Shown here: one piece after another, positions 51,380 through 59,511 of the stretch
Layout: every line of letters starts with the position of its first letter
How positions within the stretch are numbered: the first letter of the stretch is position 1
Assembly: GCA_030066665.1 (NCBI GenBank)
Contig: JASJBD010000008.1
Span: forward strand, 1-59,511
Direction of reading: 5' to 3'
DNA: 59,511 bases
Source of the DNA: Gammaproteobacteria bacterium
GTDB taxonomy: Bacteria; Pseudomonadota; Gammaproteobacteria; Steroidobacterales; GCA-2729495
The notes under the pieces: model-generated
What the model was told of the DNA's origin: nothing
What the model saw: the letters and a program-made list of their open reading frames with translations, nothing else
Databases searched by the model: none
Position numbers and translations under genes: made by a program

Positions 51380-52977
51380 GTCGATTCAGCATGAAGCACC
51401 TGCTGCTGAGTCTGTGTTGCGTGATTGGGCTTACCGCAGCCAATGCTCAGACGCCGATCGGCTCGAGCTTCGATCACTTCACGACCGGTTTTCCGCTCGA
51501 AGGCGCGCATCGCAACGTCGACTGCCAGCGGTGCCACGTTGGCGGCGTGTTCCAGGGTACGCCCCGGCAGTGCGCCAGTTGTCATTCACGTGCCGGGCTG
51601 GTCAAAGCCACCCCGCTGGCGCCCGATCATGTGCTAACGACGACTCAGTGTCAGGACTGTCATCTGGAGACGACCTGGAGCCCGGTACGGCGCGTCGATC
51701 ACAGCCAGGTCATTGGCAGTTGCGCCAGTTGCCACAATGGCCGGCAGGCCGAAGGCAAGCCCTTGGATCACCCGGCCAGCAGTGAACAGTGCGAAACCTG
51801 TCACCGGCCGTCCGGCTGGCTACCCGCCGGTTTCGATCACAGCCTGGTTTCCGGCAATTGCTACAGCTGCCATAACGGCACGACCGCAACCGGCAAGAAT
51901 GTCGGCCACATCAATACGACCAACGTTTGTGAAGACTGCCACAACACCAATGTCTGGGATCCGGTGTTTCGTGTTGATCACCTGCAGGTGCTTGGAAGTT
52001 GCTATAGCTGCCATGATGGCGCGACCGCAGAAGGCAAGAACCCGGGTCATATCCCGAGCGGCAATAACTGCGACGACTGCCACACGACCATGGCCTGGCT
52101 GCCGGCGGTCTTCGATCACGCCAATGTTGTTGACAACTGCTTCAGCTGTCACGACGGCATGACAGCGACCGGCAAGAATGTTGGCCACATCAATACCACC
52201 AATGTCTGCGAGGATTGCCACAGCACCGCCACTTGGGATCCCGCCATCCGTGTCGACCACCTGCAGGTGCTCGGCAGTTGTGGCAGTTGCCACAATGGTG
52301 TGATCGCGACGGGCAAGGATCCGGGCCATATCCCGAGCGCCAACAACTGCGACGACTGTCACACGACCATGGCCTGGCTGCCGGCGGTGTTCGATCATGC
52401 TGGCGTGACGCCTGGCACCTGTTCCAGTTGCCACAACGGAACAACTGCAACCGGCAAGGATCCCGGCCATGTGCCGACAACCGCGGAATGCGATGCCTGC
52501 CATACGACGGTAGCCTGGACACCGGCGAATTTCGATCACGACAACATCATGGGCGCCTGTTCGAGTTGCCACAACGGCACGGCAGCGACCGGCAAGGATC
52601 CCGGTCATTTCATCACCACGCAGGAATGCAACGATTGCCATGGCACGAATTTCTGGATCCCGATCCAGTTCGTGCACATGTCGGCCAGCTATCCGGGCGA
52701 TCACCGCGGCAACCTGGCGTGCACGGATTGTCATGGCGGTAACTCCATGGTCGTGACCTGGCCCGCCCCCGCCTATCAGCCGGACTGCGCCGGTTGCCAT
52801 GCCGGCGACTTCGAGCCGGGCCCGCACAAGAAGCACGAAAACCCGGACGTGCGTTACACGGTCAGCGAACTGCGCGATTGCTCCGGCGCCTGCCACGTCT
52901 ACACCGATGCCACCCTGACGGTCATCAAGGATTCGCGGCCGGGTCCGGAACATCGTGTTAATCAGAATGAGTTCTAA
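51376..52977 (+). CDS. 20-haem repetitive cytochrome c
   Basis: 533 residues from ATG 51376, five bases after AGGAGA; the signal peptide ends at ANAQ. There are 19 CxxCH sites plus one CSGACH (CX3CH, 52879-52896) near the C-terminus. The chain is built of a roughly 46-residue two-haem unit (GTTATGKDPGHxxTxxxCxDCHTTxxWxPA-like, FDH, GxCxSCHNG), repeated about seven times, with two copies nearly identical at DNA level. It is much less acidic than the 21-haem protein. It is exported and likely contacts it or the outer-membrane barrel. The barrel gene's ATG overlaps its 3' end by 11 bp. Confidence 0.92.
   Translation: MSRFSMKHLLLSLCCVIGLTAANAQTPIGSSFDHFTTGFPLEGAHRNVDCQRCHVGGVFQGTPRQCASCHSRAGLVKATPLAPDHVLTTTQCQDCHLETTWSPVRRVDHSQVIGSCASCHNGRQAEGKPLDHPASSEQCETCHRPSGWLPAGFDHSLVSGNCYSCHNGTTATGKNVGHINTTNVCEDCHNTNVWDPVFRVDHLQVLGSCYSCHDGATAEGKNPGHIPSGNNCDDCHTTMAWLPAVFDHANVVDNCFSCHDGMTATGKNVGHINTTNVCEDCHSTATWDPAIRVDHLQVLGSCGSCHNGVIATGKDPGHIPSANNCDDCHTTMAWLPAVFDHAGVTPGTCSSCHNGTTATGKDPGHVPTTAECDACHTTVAWTPANFDHDNIMGACSSCHNGTAATGKDPGHFITTQECNDCHGTNFWIPIQFVHMSASYPGDHRGNLACTDCHGGNSMVVTWPAPAYQPDCAGCHAGDFEPGPHKKHENPDVRYTVSELRDCSGACHVYTDATLTVIKDSRPGPEHRVNQNEF
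51892..52449 (+). repeat. tandem duplication, 279-bp period, inside the 20-haem gene
   Basis: The stretch from GGCAAGAATG at 51892 recurs at 52171, and both copies encode HINTTNVCEDCH … RVDHLQVLGSC … CDDCHTTMAWLPAVFDH. Similarity at DNA level is high to about 52400, then fades into the more diverged half-units. The period equals 93 codons, four haem sites. The reading frame is kept, so this is a recent coding duplication that added haems, not a CRISPR or non-coding array. Confidence 0.88.
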
Positions 52978-55516
52978 AGGCCAGTCATTTGCCGCGCTGC
53001 TGCTCTTGGCCTGGACCGCCGAGAGCGTGGCAGCCGGCCTCGTGCTCGACCGGGCGCTGGTGTCCAGCAGCAGCGCAGGTGTTGAGGTCGAGGTGCAATT
53101 GAGTTGCGCTTATCGCTATGTCGATCACACGCCACATACCGCAGCGCGCCGGGTGCGCGTGAGTTTGGCGCCACTGGATGACTGCGCCACGAGTCTGGGT
53201 GCTGGTGGCTCGGTCCGGGAGGCCAGTCGGCCGGCCGGCCGCGAACTCGCGTCGCTGGACGAGCTGGAGTTCCTGTCGCGAGCCGGTGCCGGAGCGTCGC
53301 TGACGTTGTTGTTCAGCCGCGCCGTAACTATTGAGGTTCGTCAACGGGGTGACTTGCGCAGCGTGGTTGTCAACGTGATGCCGGCTGATTTTCACAGCGA
53401 CGATCTCACCGTTCTGCCGAGTATCAACCCACCGCCTGGCGACAATGCTGCCGATCCCGAATTGACGCGAACGCCGGAGCGTTTGCGCCGCGCCGACGAG
53501 CGCGCGCGGCAGGCCACGCAAGCGAAGCCAGCGGTGCAAAAGCGCGGGCAGTATGTGATCAATCTCGAGTCAGCGCTGGAGCCGGTTACGCAGATTCATG
53601 CGGACGTCGTCGAGACAGGAGTCGACTGGCAGTTTTACACCGCCGACGCAATGTTGGCCGGCACGACCTGGCATCGCCTGCGCGTCGGGTTCTTCGCAAC
53701 CGAAGCGGCGGCCGAACAGGCGCTCGCCTCCCTGCGCCAACACTACCCGAGAGCCTGGGTAACCAAGGTGCCCACCAGCGAACATTTGTTGGCCGACAGC
53801 GCGACACTCGATGCCGGGGTCCCTGGCGAGCAAGTCACAGCGCAGCCTTCGCATGCGCCGGCGAAAGCGGTCGAGCCAGGCGTCGCAACGCTCGATGTAG
53901 CAAAGTTGCAGGCGTTGATGGACGACGGTCGCACCGCAATGATTGCCGCCGACTACCCCCGGGCCATCCAGCTCTATACGCGGGCGCTGCGCGAACCTGA
54001 GCATCCTCACTCCCGGGACGCGCTGGAATTTCTCGGCCTGGCGCGGGAACGTAACGGGCAGAAAGCGCATGCGGTTGCGGAGTATCGTCGCTTCCTGGAG
54101 TTGTATCCAGAAGGCGAGGGCGCTGATCGGGTCAGCCAACGGCTCGCGGGCCTCACGGCGCTGGCGCCGCCGCGAGCCGCAAATTCCGGGCAGCGGGCGC
54201 GGCGGCCGCGCCGGGAGAGTCGCTGGGAAATGTTCGGTGGTTTGTCGCAGTACTACCGGCTCGACGAAACCCAGTTCAACGACCGGCCGCGACTCACCAG
54301 TCAGTCGTCGATTCTCACTGATGCGGACCTGATGGTTCGACGGCGTGGCGAGCGGACGCTCTTCACCAGTCGGGTGACACTCGGCAATCTGTATGATCTG
54401 CTCGGTGAAGACGAGGGTCCGGGTAGCAGCACACGGGTCTACTACCTCTATGCCGATCTGCAGGATGAGCAGACCGGTCTTGGCGCACGCGTCGGCCGGC
54501 AGTCATTGCGGACCAGCGGCGTGCTGGGCCGCTTCGACGGCGCACAGCTCTCCTGGCAATGGCGACCGAATACGCGGTTCAACATCCAGAGCGGGTTTCC
54601 GGTTGAGTCGAGCGGTGACAGCATCGATACGGATCGGGTCTTCTACGGCTTCAGTGTCGACCTGCTCGACATGCTCGAGACCGTGGACCTGAACCTGTTC
54701 TACAACACGCAGGAAGTCAACGGGATTGATGATCGCGAAGCCGTCGGTGGCGAATTGCGCTATTACGATTCCAGTCGCGCGCTGATTGCGCACATCGACT
54801 ACGATGTCTCGTATAGCGAATTGAATAGCCTGACCGTGCTCGGCAACTGGGCCTCCGACAATCGCGTGACCATCAACGCGATGCTCGATCAACGCAAGAG
54901 TCCGTTTTTGCTGACCCGCAATGCGCTCATTGGTCAGCCATTCGGCACAATCGAGGAACTCCTGCTGACATTGACCGAGGACGAACTGCGGCAACTGGCG
55001 GCGGATCGCACAGGCGACGTGCAAGCCTTGGCGCTGGGCGTGTCGTTGCCGCTATTCGAGCGGTTTCAGCTCAACGCTGATGTCACTCTGAACGAATTTG
55101 GTGGCACCCCCGCATCGGGCGGAGTTGCCGCAGTGCCCGACGCCGGCACGGAGTATTTCTACAGCCTGAACCTGATTGGCTCCAGTCTGCTGAAGGAAGG
55201 CGACAGCTCGATCGTCGGCCTGCGCTATGCCGAGGGGACGAATGCGACCACGACCTCCATATATATCAATACCCGTTATCCGGTGACCCGTGGCTTGCGC
55301 ATCAATCCTCGCCTGCGCCTGTCGCATCGCGAGTTCGTTCGCGATGACTCTTCCGAATGGATTGCGGCGCCGGCAATCCGGATTCTGTACCGATTCTCGC
55401 GCCACTACAGTCTCGAATTGGAGACAGGCGGCGAATGGTCCAGCCGCGACCTGGAGAACGAAACATCCGATTTCAACTCCTTCTTCATATTTGCCGGTTA
55501 CCGGGCGGATTTCTGA
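52967..55516 (+). CDS. SPOR-TPR-outer-membrane beta-barrel fusion protein
   Basis: 849 residues from ATG 52967 (a GTG at 52955 is also in frame). Signal peptide to about residue 23; an AMIN-like beta domain (about 25-145); a SPOR domain (about 194-270, YVINLESALEPVTQ … WHRLRVGFFATEAAAEQAL); TPR-like helices (about 312-395, AADYPRAIQLYTRALREPE); then from about 420 a porin-like barrel of alternating strands ending FFIFAGYRADF with terminal Phe. SPOR domains bind peptidoglycan. With two multihaem cytochromes just upstream, it is the likely outer-membrane sheath, with a function like MtrB but a different architecture. It is cotranscribed by overlap on both sides. Confidence 0.88.
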   Translation: MSSKGQSFAALLLLAWTAESVAAGLVLDRALVSSSSAGVEVEVQLSCAYRYVDHTPHTAARRVRVSLAPLDDCATSLGAGGSVREASRPAGRELASLDELEFLSRAGAGASLTLLFSRAVTIEVRQRGDLRSVVVNVMPADFHSDDLTVLPSINPPPGDNAADPELTRTPERLRRADERARQATQAKPAVQKRGQYVINLESALEPVTQIHADVVETGVDWQFYTADAMLAGTTWHRLRVGFFATEAAAEQALASLRQHYPRAWVTKVPTSEHLLADSATLDAGVPGEQVTAQPSHAPAKAVEPGVATLDVAKLQALMDDGRTAMIAADYPRAIQLYTRALREPEHPHSRDALEFLGLARERNGQKAHAVAEYRRFLELYPEGEGADRVSQRLAGLTALAPPRAANSGQRARRPRRESRWEMFGGLSQYYRLDETQFNDRPRLTSQSSILTDADLMVRRRGERTLFTSRVTLGNLYDLLGEDEGPGSSTRVYYLYADLQDEQTGLGARVGRQSLRTSGVLGRFDGAQLSWQWRPNTRFNIQSGFPVESSGDSIDTDRVFYGFSVDLLDMLETVDLNLFYNTQEVNGIDDREAVGGELRYYDSSRALIAHIDYDVSYSELNSLTVLGNWASDNRVTINAMLDQRKSPFLLTRNALIGQPFGTIEELLLTLTEDELRQLAADRTGDVQALALGVSLPLFERFQLNADVTLNEFGGTPASGGVAAVPDAGTEYFYSLNLIGSSLLKEGDSSIVGLRYAEGTNATTTSIYINTRYPVTRGLRINPRLRLSHREFVRDDSSEWIAAPAIRILYRFSRHYSLELETGGEWSSRDLENETSDFNSFFIFAGYRADF

Positions 55517-56112
55517 TGCAGCAACCAATTAAGAAAGTAATGATCCTGTTGTTGCTGTTGACCGTTGCTGCCTGTGCGCGGCCGGTCAGCCAGGCGATGT
55601 CACGGGAGTACCTCGATGAGGCGACTGGCACTACGGTTGTACATCTGCCGAAAGCACTGGTGTTCTATCACGAGGAACCGGCGCTGGCGGTGCACGCGCG
55701 CGATTACATATCGCTCGGCCCCGTGCAGATAAGCCAGGCCGGCCGTCGGGAGTACCTGTTGTGGACCTGGCGCTGGAGCACAATCGATCGCGGCTGGGAG
55801 ACAGTGGAGACCGGGGAAGCCATGGTCCTGTTGCTCGATGGCGAGCCCATGGAATTGATCTCGTCCGCGACGCCCGGATTGGGTCACGTGCCATACGCGG
55901 CCCCCGTCAACGGCGGCGCAATGCGCGTCTTTGCGCTGACGCGCAGTCAGGCCTTGAGGATCACGCAGGCGGATCATCTCCAGGTTCAGGTCGGCGCCGA
56001 TCGGACCGGAGGAATCTACAACCCGTGGCATGCCACCAAACCGGCGCTGAGTGCTTTCGCCCTGACAATATACGGCAATGAGTCCGTGAGGATTGCGACT
56101 GCTCGTGACTGA
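55516..56112 (+). CDS. lipoprotein of the cytochrome operon, unknown function
   Basis: 198 residues from ATG 55516, sharing its A with the TGA of the barrel gene. A lipobox LTVAAC places the lipidated Cys at about residue 19. The body is beta-rich with WTWRWSTIDRGWE and ends VRIATARD; no haem motif, no disulfide pair. I do not recognise a family. Its strict coupling to the barrel gene suggests an accessory or assembly role for the outer-membrane complex. It overlaps the next gene by about 8 bp. Confidence 0.75.
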   Translation: MQQPIKKVMILLLLLTVAACARPVSQAMSREYLDEATGTTVVHLPKALVFYHEEPALAVHARDYISLGPVQISQAGRREYLLWTWRWSTIDRGWETVETGEAMVLLLDGEPMELISSATPGLGHVPYAAPVNGGAMRVFALTRSQALRITQADHLQVQVGADRTGGIYNPWHATKPALSAFALTIYGNESVRIATARD

Positions 56113-56941
56113 CGACCCGAAATTGAACCTGGTTCGCGCTTTCCGGCTGATGCTGCGCCCGTTGGTGCGGATTCTGCTGCGCGGGGGAGTCACGTGGAAA
56201 GAGGCGGCCGAAGCTTGCAAAGCGACCTTCGTCGAAGTCGCGACTCAGGACTATGGTCTGCACGGCCGGCCCACCAACGCGTCGCGGGTGGCGATACTCA
56301 CAGGGCTCAGTCGGCGCGAAGTCGCGCGGCTGCGCAAGGAACTCGCGGCGGAGCAGGAGCCGGAATTCGGCGGCATGAACAGTGCGACGCGGTTATTGAC
56401 CGGCTGGCACATCGACGCCGACTTTCTCGATGCCAGCGGCCGCCCACTGGAGCTACCGATGAGCGGTGCAGGGGCCTCGTTTGAGAGTCTCGCGCGGCGC
56501 TACGGTGGCGATATCGCGGCCGTCACGCTGGTACGCGAACTCACGCGGACCGGTGCTGTTGTGGAACAGCCCAACGGTAGCCTGCGGGCAATGAAGCGCT
56601 ACTTCATGCCGTCGCCGCTGGATCCGGCGGCGGTGCTGCGTGCTGGTAGCGTGCTGCAGGATCTTGGCAACACGGTTGGACATAACCTCGGCTGCGCTGG
56701 AGGGGAGGTCACCAGTTTCGAAGGTCGCGCGACTAATGAACGCATGGTCGTCGGAGATGAGAAAGCGTTCCGCGCTTTTCTGGAACGCGAGGGGCAGGCT
56801 TTCCTCGAGCGTGTAGATGACTGGCTGGCGATGCACGAGGCGACTGCCGCGGAAGAGAAGAAGTACCGGCTGCGTCGGTTTGGCGTGGGCGTGTACCAGA
56901 TCAAGGACGAAGCCGGGGACAGGTCGACAGATGAGAATTGA
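56105..56941 (+). CDS. DUF6502-family protein
   Basis: 278 residues from GTG 56105, which overlaps the lipoprotein stop; a TTG at 56093 is possible. The N-terminal half has a helix-turn-helix-like core (VTWKEAAEACKATFVEVATQ, RVAILTGLSRREVARLRKEL), and the second half another winged-helix-like part with WHIDADFLDASGRPLELP. The layout resembles DUF6502 proteins, which lie beside multihaem or DUF5666 genes in several gammaproteobacteria as far as I recall. No signal peptide, so it is cytoplasmic, possibly the operon's own DNA-binding regulator. It overlaps the next gene by 11 bp. Confidence 0.75.
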   Translation: MTDDPKLNLVRAFRLMLRPLVRILLRGGVTWKEAAEACKATFVEVATQDYGLHGRPTNASRVAILTGLSRREVARLRKELAAEQEPEFGGMNSATRLLTGWHIDADFLDASGRPLELPMSGAGASFESLARRYGGDIAAVTLVRELTRTGAVVEQPNGSLRAMKRYFMPSPLDPAAVLRAGSVLQDLGNTVGHNLGCAGGEVTSFEGRATNERMVVGDEKAFRAFLEREGQAFLERVDDWLAMHEATAAEEKKYRLRRFGVGVYQIKDEAGDRSTDEN

Positions 56942-58310
56942 GCTGAGCAGAGTTGCGTTGGTTGGTGCCGTGGCGGCGTTGATGGCCTGCACCGGTGGGG
57001 GTAGTCCGCAAGTTGCTGGCATCGATCGGGGCGGCGCGCAGGGCGGTATCGCGGTGGGCGTCGTCACTGGACTCGGCAGCATTTTTGTCAATGACGTGCG
57101 CTACGAGACCAGCACGGCGACGATCATGATTGACGGTGTCGCCGCTAGCGAGGCGGACTTCAGACTCGGCCAGGTCGCCACAGTGCAGGCCGACTTGTCG
57201 GGCGCCGTAGCCACTGCATTGACCGTCGCAGTCGATAGCCTGGTGATCGGGCCCGTTGCCGATCTCGATCCTGTGAACGGCACGTTCATCGCACTGGGGC
57301 AGAACGTCAGAGTCACCGCTACAACTTACTTTGCCGACAACCTCGAACCTCTGGGGCTTGATGCTCTGAATAACGGCGACATCATACGCATCAACGGCCT
57401 GGTCGATGCTAATGATGAAATCAGTGCAACCCGCATTGAACGCCTCGCCGCCGTGGCACAGTTCGAACTGCAGGGCATTGCGCGGAACGTCAACCAGGGG
57501 CTGCAATCATTCATGATTGGGGGCCTGATCGTCGACTACTCATCCGCGTCGTTAATCGATGGCTTCCCGAGCGGTCAGCCGGAAGAAGGCGACCTGGTGC
57601 GGGTTGGCGGTAATCAGTTCGGTGGCAGTGGCGAGTTTGTCGTTGACCGCATCGCGCTGCGCGCGAACGACCTCGCGGATAACGAGGAAGACGAGGCCGA
57701 GATCGAGGGCTTCATCACCTCCTTCACGTCAGCCACTGACTTCCAGTTAGCAGGTATCCCGGTCACAACGGATGGCGCCACCGAATTTGAAGGGGGTACG
57801 GCGGGCGATCTGGCCCTCAATGTGCGTGTCGAGGTCGAGGGCGTCATCGGTGCCGGTGGCGTATTGCTCGCCGACAAGGTCGAGTTCAAGCCGGACGGCA
57901 ATATCCGGATGGAGGCCGATGTCAGCGCTGTCGATGTGGCCGCTGGCACGCTTACCGTCCTCGGCGTTACGGTCCACGCCGATGGTCTGACTGACCTCGG
58001 CCTAATCACCGTCGGAGATTGCGCCAAGGTGCGCGGCTACGAGTCGACGCAGGATCCGGGCGCACTGATTGCGACCCGGCTGGAACGTGAAGACAGTTGC
58101 GGTGACAAGCTGCTGCGTGGTGTTGTCGAGTCGGTTGCCGATCCCGATTTCACGATCTTTGGCATTACTGTGATGACCGACGGCTCAACCAGTTTCCCGG
58201 GCGGCTCCGCGGCGGCTTTCTTCGCCGCAGCAACTGGCCGCCTTGTCGAGGCGAAGGGGGACCAGGTCGGTAACAGCCTGCTGGCCGAGGAGATCGAGTT
58301 CAAGGACTAG
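56931..58310 (+). CDS. DUF5666-domain lipoprotein
   Basis: 459 residues from ATG 56931. The lipobox VAALMACTGG places the lipidated Cys at about residue 19. The rest is a string of about five DUF5666-like beta modules (IFVNDVRYETSTATIMIDG; GTFIALGQNVRVTATTY; EIEGFITSFTSATDFQLAG; RGVVESVADPDFTIFG), each an OB-like small barrel of about 70 residues. It is acidic and lacks haem sites. Likely anchored in the outer membrane. Its modules could bind carbohydrate, metal or a partner cytochrome; function is unknown. It is the last gene tightly coupled to the operon. Confidence 0.85.
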   Translation: MRIELSRVALVGAVAALMACTGGGSPQVAGIDRGGAQGGIAVGVVTGLGSIFVNDVRYETSTATIMIDGVAASEADFRLGQVATVQADLSGAVATALTVAVDSLVIGPVADLDPVNGTFIALGQNVRVTATTYFADNLEPLGLDALNNGDIIRINGLVDANDEISATRIERLAAVAQFELQGIARNVNQGLQSFMIGGLIVDYSSASLIDGFPSGQPEEGDLVRVGGNQFGGSGEFVVDRIALRANDLADNEEDEAEIEGFITSFTSATDFQLAGIPVTTDGATEFEGGTAGDLALNVRVEVEGVIGAGGVLLADKVEFKPDGNIRMEADVSAVDVAAGTLTVLGVTVHADGLTDLGLITVGDCAKVRGYESTQDPGALIATRLEREDSCGDKLLRGVVESVADPDFTIFGITVMTDGSTSFPGGSAAAFFAAATGRLVEAKGDQVGNSLLAEEIEFKD

Positions 58311-58315
58311 GACTC

Positions 58316-58996
58316 GTGCCGATACCGGATCGGCTCGAAAACACTATGACCGCCCGCTCTGCTATAGTCCCGGCCCCGCGTTTTCAGGTCCCACAAACCG
58401 TGCCCCAGGTCGCTCCGACAGCCATAGATGATCGTCGATTTGATGCGATGACCGGTATATTTCGCGCGCAGCAGCAGTGTCCGCCCGCACTGGAAACGGT
58501 GGATCCCGCCTTGTTGTCACCGTACCAGCGGGTACTGCTCGTGATTGATGGCACGGTCACGCGGTTCCTCGAAGCCTATTTCGCTGAGCCTATTGTGGTC
58601 ACTCTCCTGGCGCAGGACGAGGCCAAGGCTGCTGCCGACGCTGCGTGGCTGGACTGTGCGGCCGATGACATCGTCTTGCGGCGTTCCGTGCTGTTGATCG
58701 GTGAGAACAGCGGCTCGGTTTACGCTTGGGCCGATTCTGTTATCCAGCCGCAGTCTTTTACGACGTCGATGCGTGACGGCCTGGTTGCCGAGCCGGGCGG
58801 GCTGGGACAGATTCTGCGCGACAGCGGCCTGGAAACGCGCCGCGACGCCTTGTGGTTTGGGCGGGAACGTCCGGCGGAAATACCGCAGGTCCTGCGTGAC
58901 ACCGGCGCCCGATCATTTCTCAGCCGGACCTACCGGATTATCTCCGGTGGTCGGCCCTTGATGATGATCACGGAGCGCTTTCCGCTCGAAACCTGA
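58316..58996 (+). CDS. chorismate-lyase-fold protein (UbiC/DUF98-like)
   Basis: 226 residues from GTG 58316; ATG 58346 would give 216. The core LSPYQRVLLVIDGTVTRFLEAYFAEPI followed by IVLRRSVLLIGENSGSVYAWADSVI matches the chorismate pyruvate-lyase fold, in which an Arg and a Glu line the active site. It diverges clearly from E. coli UbiC, so conversion of chorismate to 4-hydroxybenzoate is only a possibility. It starts five bases after the DUF5666 stop but has its own weak signals; it overlaps the convergent transporter gene by 29 bp. Confidence 0.7.
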   Translation: MPIPDRLENTMTARSAIVPAPRFQVPQTVPQVAPTAIDDRRFDAMTGIFRAQQQCPPALETVDPALLSPYQRVLLVIDGTVTRFLEAYFAEPIVVTLLAQDEAKAAADAAWLDCAADDIVLRRSVLLIGENSGSVYAWADSVIQPQSFTTSMRDGLVAEPGGLGQILRDSGLETRRDALWFGRERPAEIPQVLRDTGARSFLSRTYRIISGGRPLMMITERFPLET

Positions 58997-59511
58997 AACC
59001 ATCTGCCAGCACCAGCCAGACGCTGATGCTGATCATGATGAAACCGGCCGCATGGTAGGCGCGCAGCTGTTCCCCGAGCAGCGTGATGGCCATCAATATG
59101 CCGAATACCGGGATCAGGTTAGTCATGATGCTCGCGCGGTTGGGACCCAGCGCCTGATTACCCATGTTCCACATCAGGTTGCCGGCCAGGGAACCGAATA
59201 ATGCCATCACGACAATTGCCCACAACGCAGTGGTCGTTAACGGCATCGGCTTGAAGATCAGCGTTTCGAGCAAGTAGACCGGCAGGGTTACGAGGCAGCC
59301 GGCAACGGTAATGCCAACAAGGGACTCCAGGGGATTCAGTTCGATTGGTAAGCGGCGCAGAAAGATCGTGTACAGCGCCAGTCCGGCTACCGCGAGCAAT
59401 GCAGTTGTGTCGGCCGGGTTGAAACTGAGGGTTGAGAAAACCTGCCAGCTGCCTTGCGCCACCATGGTGATGACGCCGAGAAAACCGCAAGCGACACCCA
59501 GAAGCTGCACG
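58968..59511 (-). CDS. EamA-family transporter, C-terminal part (cut by window edge)
   Basis: The last 180 residues of a drug/metabolite transporter superfamily protein, with about six membrane helices (YTIFLRRLPIELNPLESLVG; LFGSLAGNLMWNMGNQALGP; ASIMTNLIPVFGILMAITLLG). The conserved EamA motif region with NxxP in LIPVFGI is intact. The N-terminal EamA half lies outside the window. It exports or imports a small metabolite across the inner membrane. It converges on the chorismate-lyase-like gene with a 29-bp 3' overlap. Confidence 0.88.
   Translation of the reverse strand, partial: VQLLGVACGFLGVITMVAQGSWQVFSTLSFNPADTTALLAVAGLALYTIFLRRLPIELNPLESLVGITVAGCLVTLPVYLLETLIFKPMPLTTTALWAIVVMALFGSLAGNLMWNMGNQALGPNRASIMTNLIPVFGILMAITLLGEQLRAYHAAGFIMISISVWLVLADGFRFRAESAP

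Noticed and set aside
51892-52449. CRISPR-like direct repeats
   Set aside because: The repeats are 279 bp, contiguous and in frame within a coding gene, without spacers.
51820-52953. Long open frame on the minus strand, 377 codons
   Set aside because: It is the complement of the repetitive 20-haem gene; its repeats come from the haem repeats, it has no ribosome site, and the plus strand has 20 haem motifs.

Overview
The window looks like a chromosomal segment of a GC-rich Gram-negative bacterium, most likely a gammaproteobacterium. It encodes RND efflux parts, outer-membrane beta-barrels ending in Phe, Tat signal sequences, a DUF4212/SSS symporter pair, a DUF1244 protein, a SPOR-domain protein and a DUF6502 protein. 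Taxonomy is inferred from gene content only. I see no rRNA or tRNA genes, no CRISPR array, no insertion sequence and no phage genes. Genes are densely packed, often with 1-4 bp overlaps, and both strands are used.

Region by region. 1-2220 (-): an RND efflux adaptor and the start of its permease, cut by the window edge. 2603-6776 (+): a GAP-family membrane protein, a membrane-anchored nine-haem cytochrome and a PPK2 polyphosphate kinase, closed by a clear intrinsic terminator. 7147-11027 (-): a cupin, a copper amine oxidase and a UbiD-type decarboxylase in one operon. 11065-23954: small ligand-binding proteins, a Na+/solute symporter pair, pirin, a CPA2 antiporter, a PlpD-like patatin autotransporter, a class V aminotransferase, a dihaem cytochrome, glutamate dehydrogenase and the RNA ligase RtcB, followed by its partner archease. 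24450-32702: an HhH protein, three NmrA/SDR-type proteins, glycerate kinase, an iodotyrosine-deiodinase-like nitroreductase, DNA polymerase IV abutting an alkyltransferase-like protein, and an ECF sigma operon. 32828-41248: a PrnB-like haem oxygenase-fold protein, an AraC regulator, a molybdopterin enzyme, bactofilin, an SMR exporter, a MOSC protein and a gamma-glutamyltransferase. 41266-47247: hydrolases, secreted unknowns, a Tat flavoprotein, a DUF1244 protein and a Tat-exported four-helix copper-storage-like protein.

The most striking region is 47346-58310. A membrane-anchored ferredoxin-flavoprotein reductase is divergent from an operon encoding a b-type cytochrome-like membrane protein, a 21-haem cytochrome, a 20-haem cytochrome, a SPOR-TPR-beta-barrel fusion, a lipoprotein, a DUF6502 protein and a DUF5666 lipoprotein. 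Nearly all the operon genes overlap or lie within 15 bp of each other. Read together, they suggest a path for electrons from the cytoplasmic membrane across the periplasm to the outer membrane, of the porin-cytochrome kind but with components unlike MtrCAB or Pcc. The gene content and haem motifs are seen directly; the electron path is inference. The window ends with a chorismate-lyase-like protein and a partial EamA transporter.
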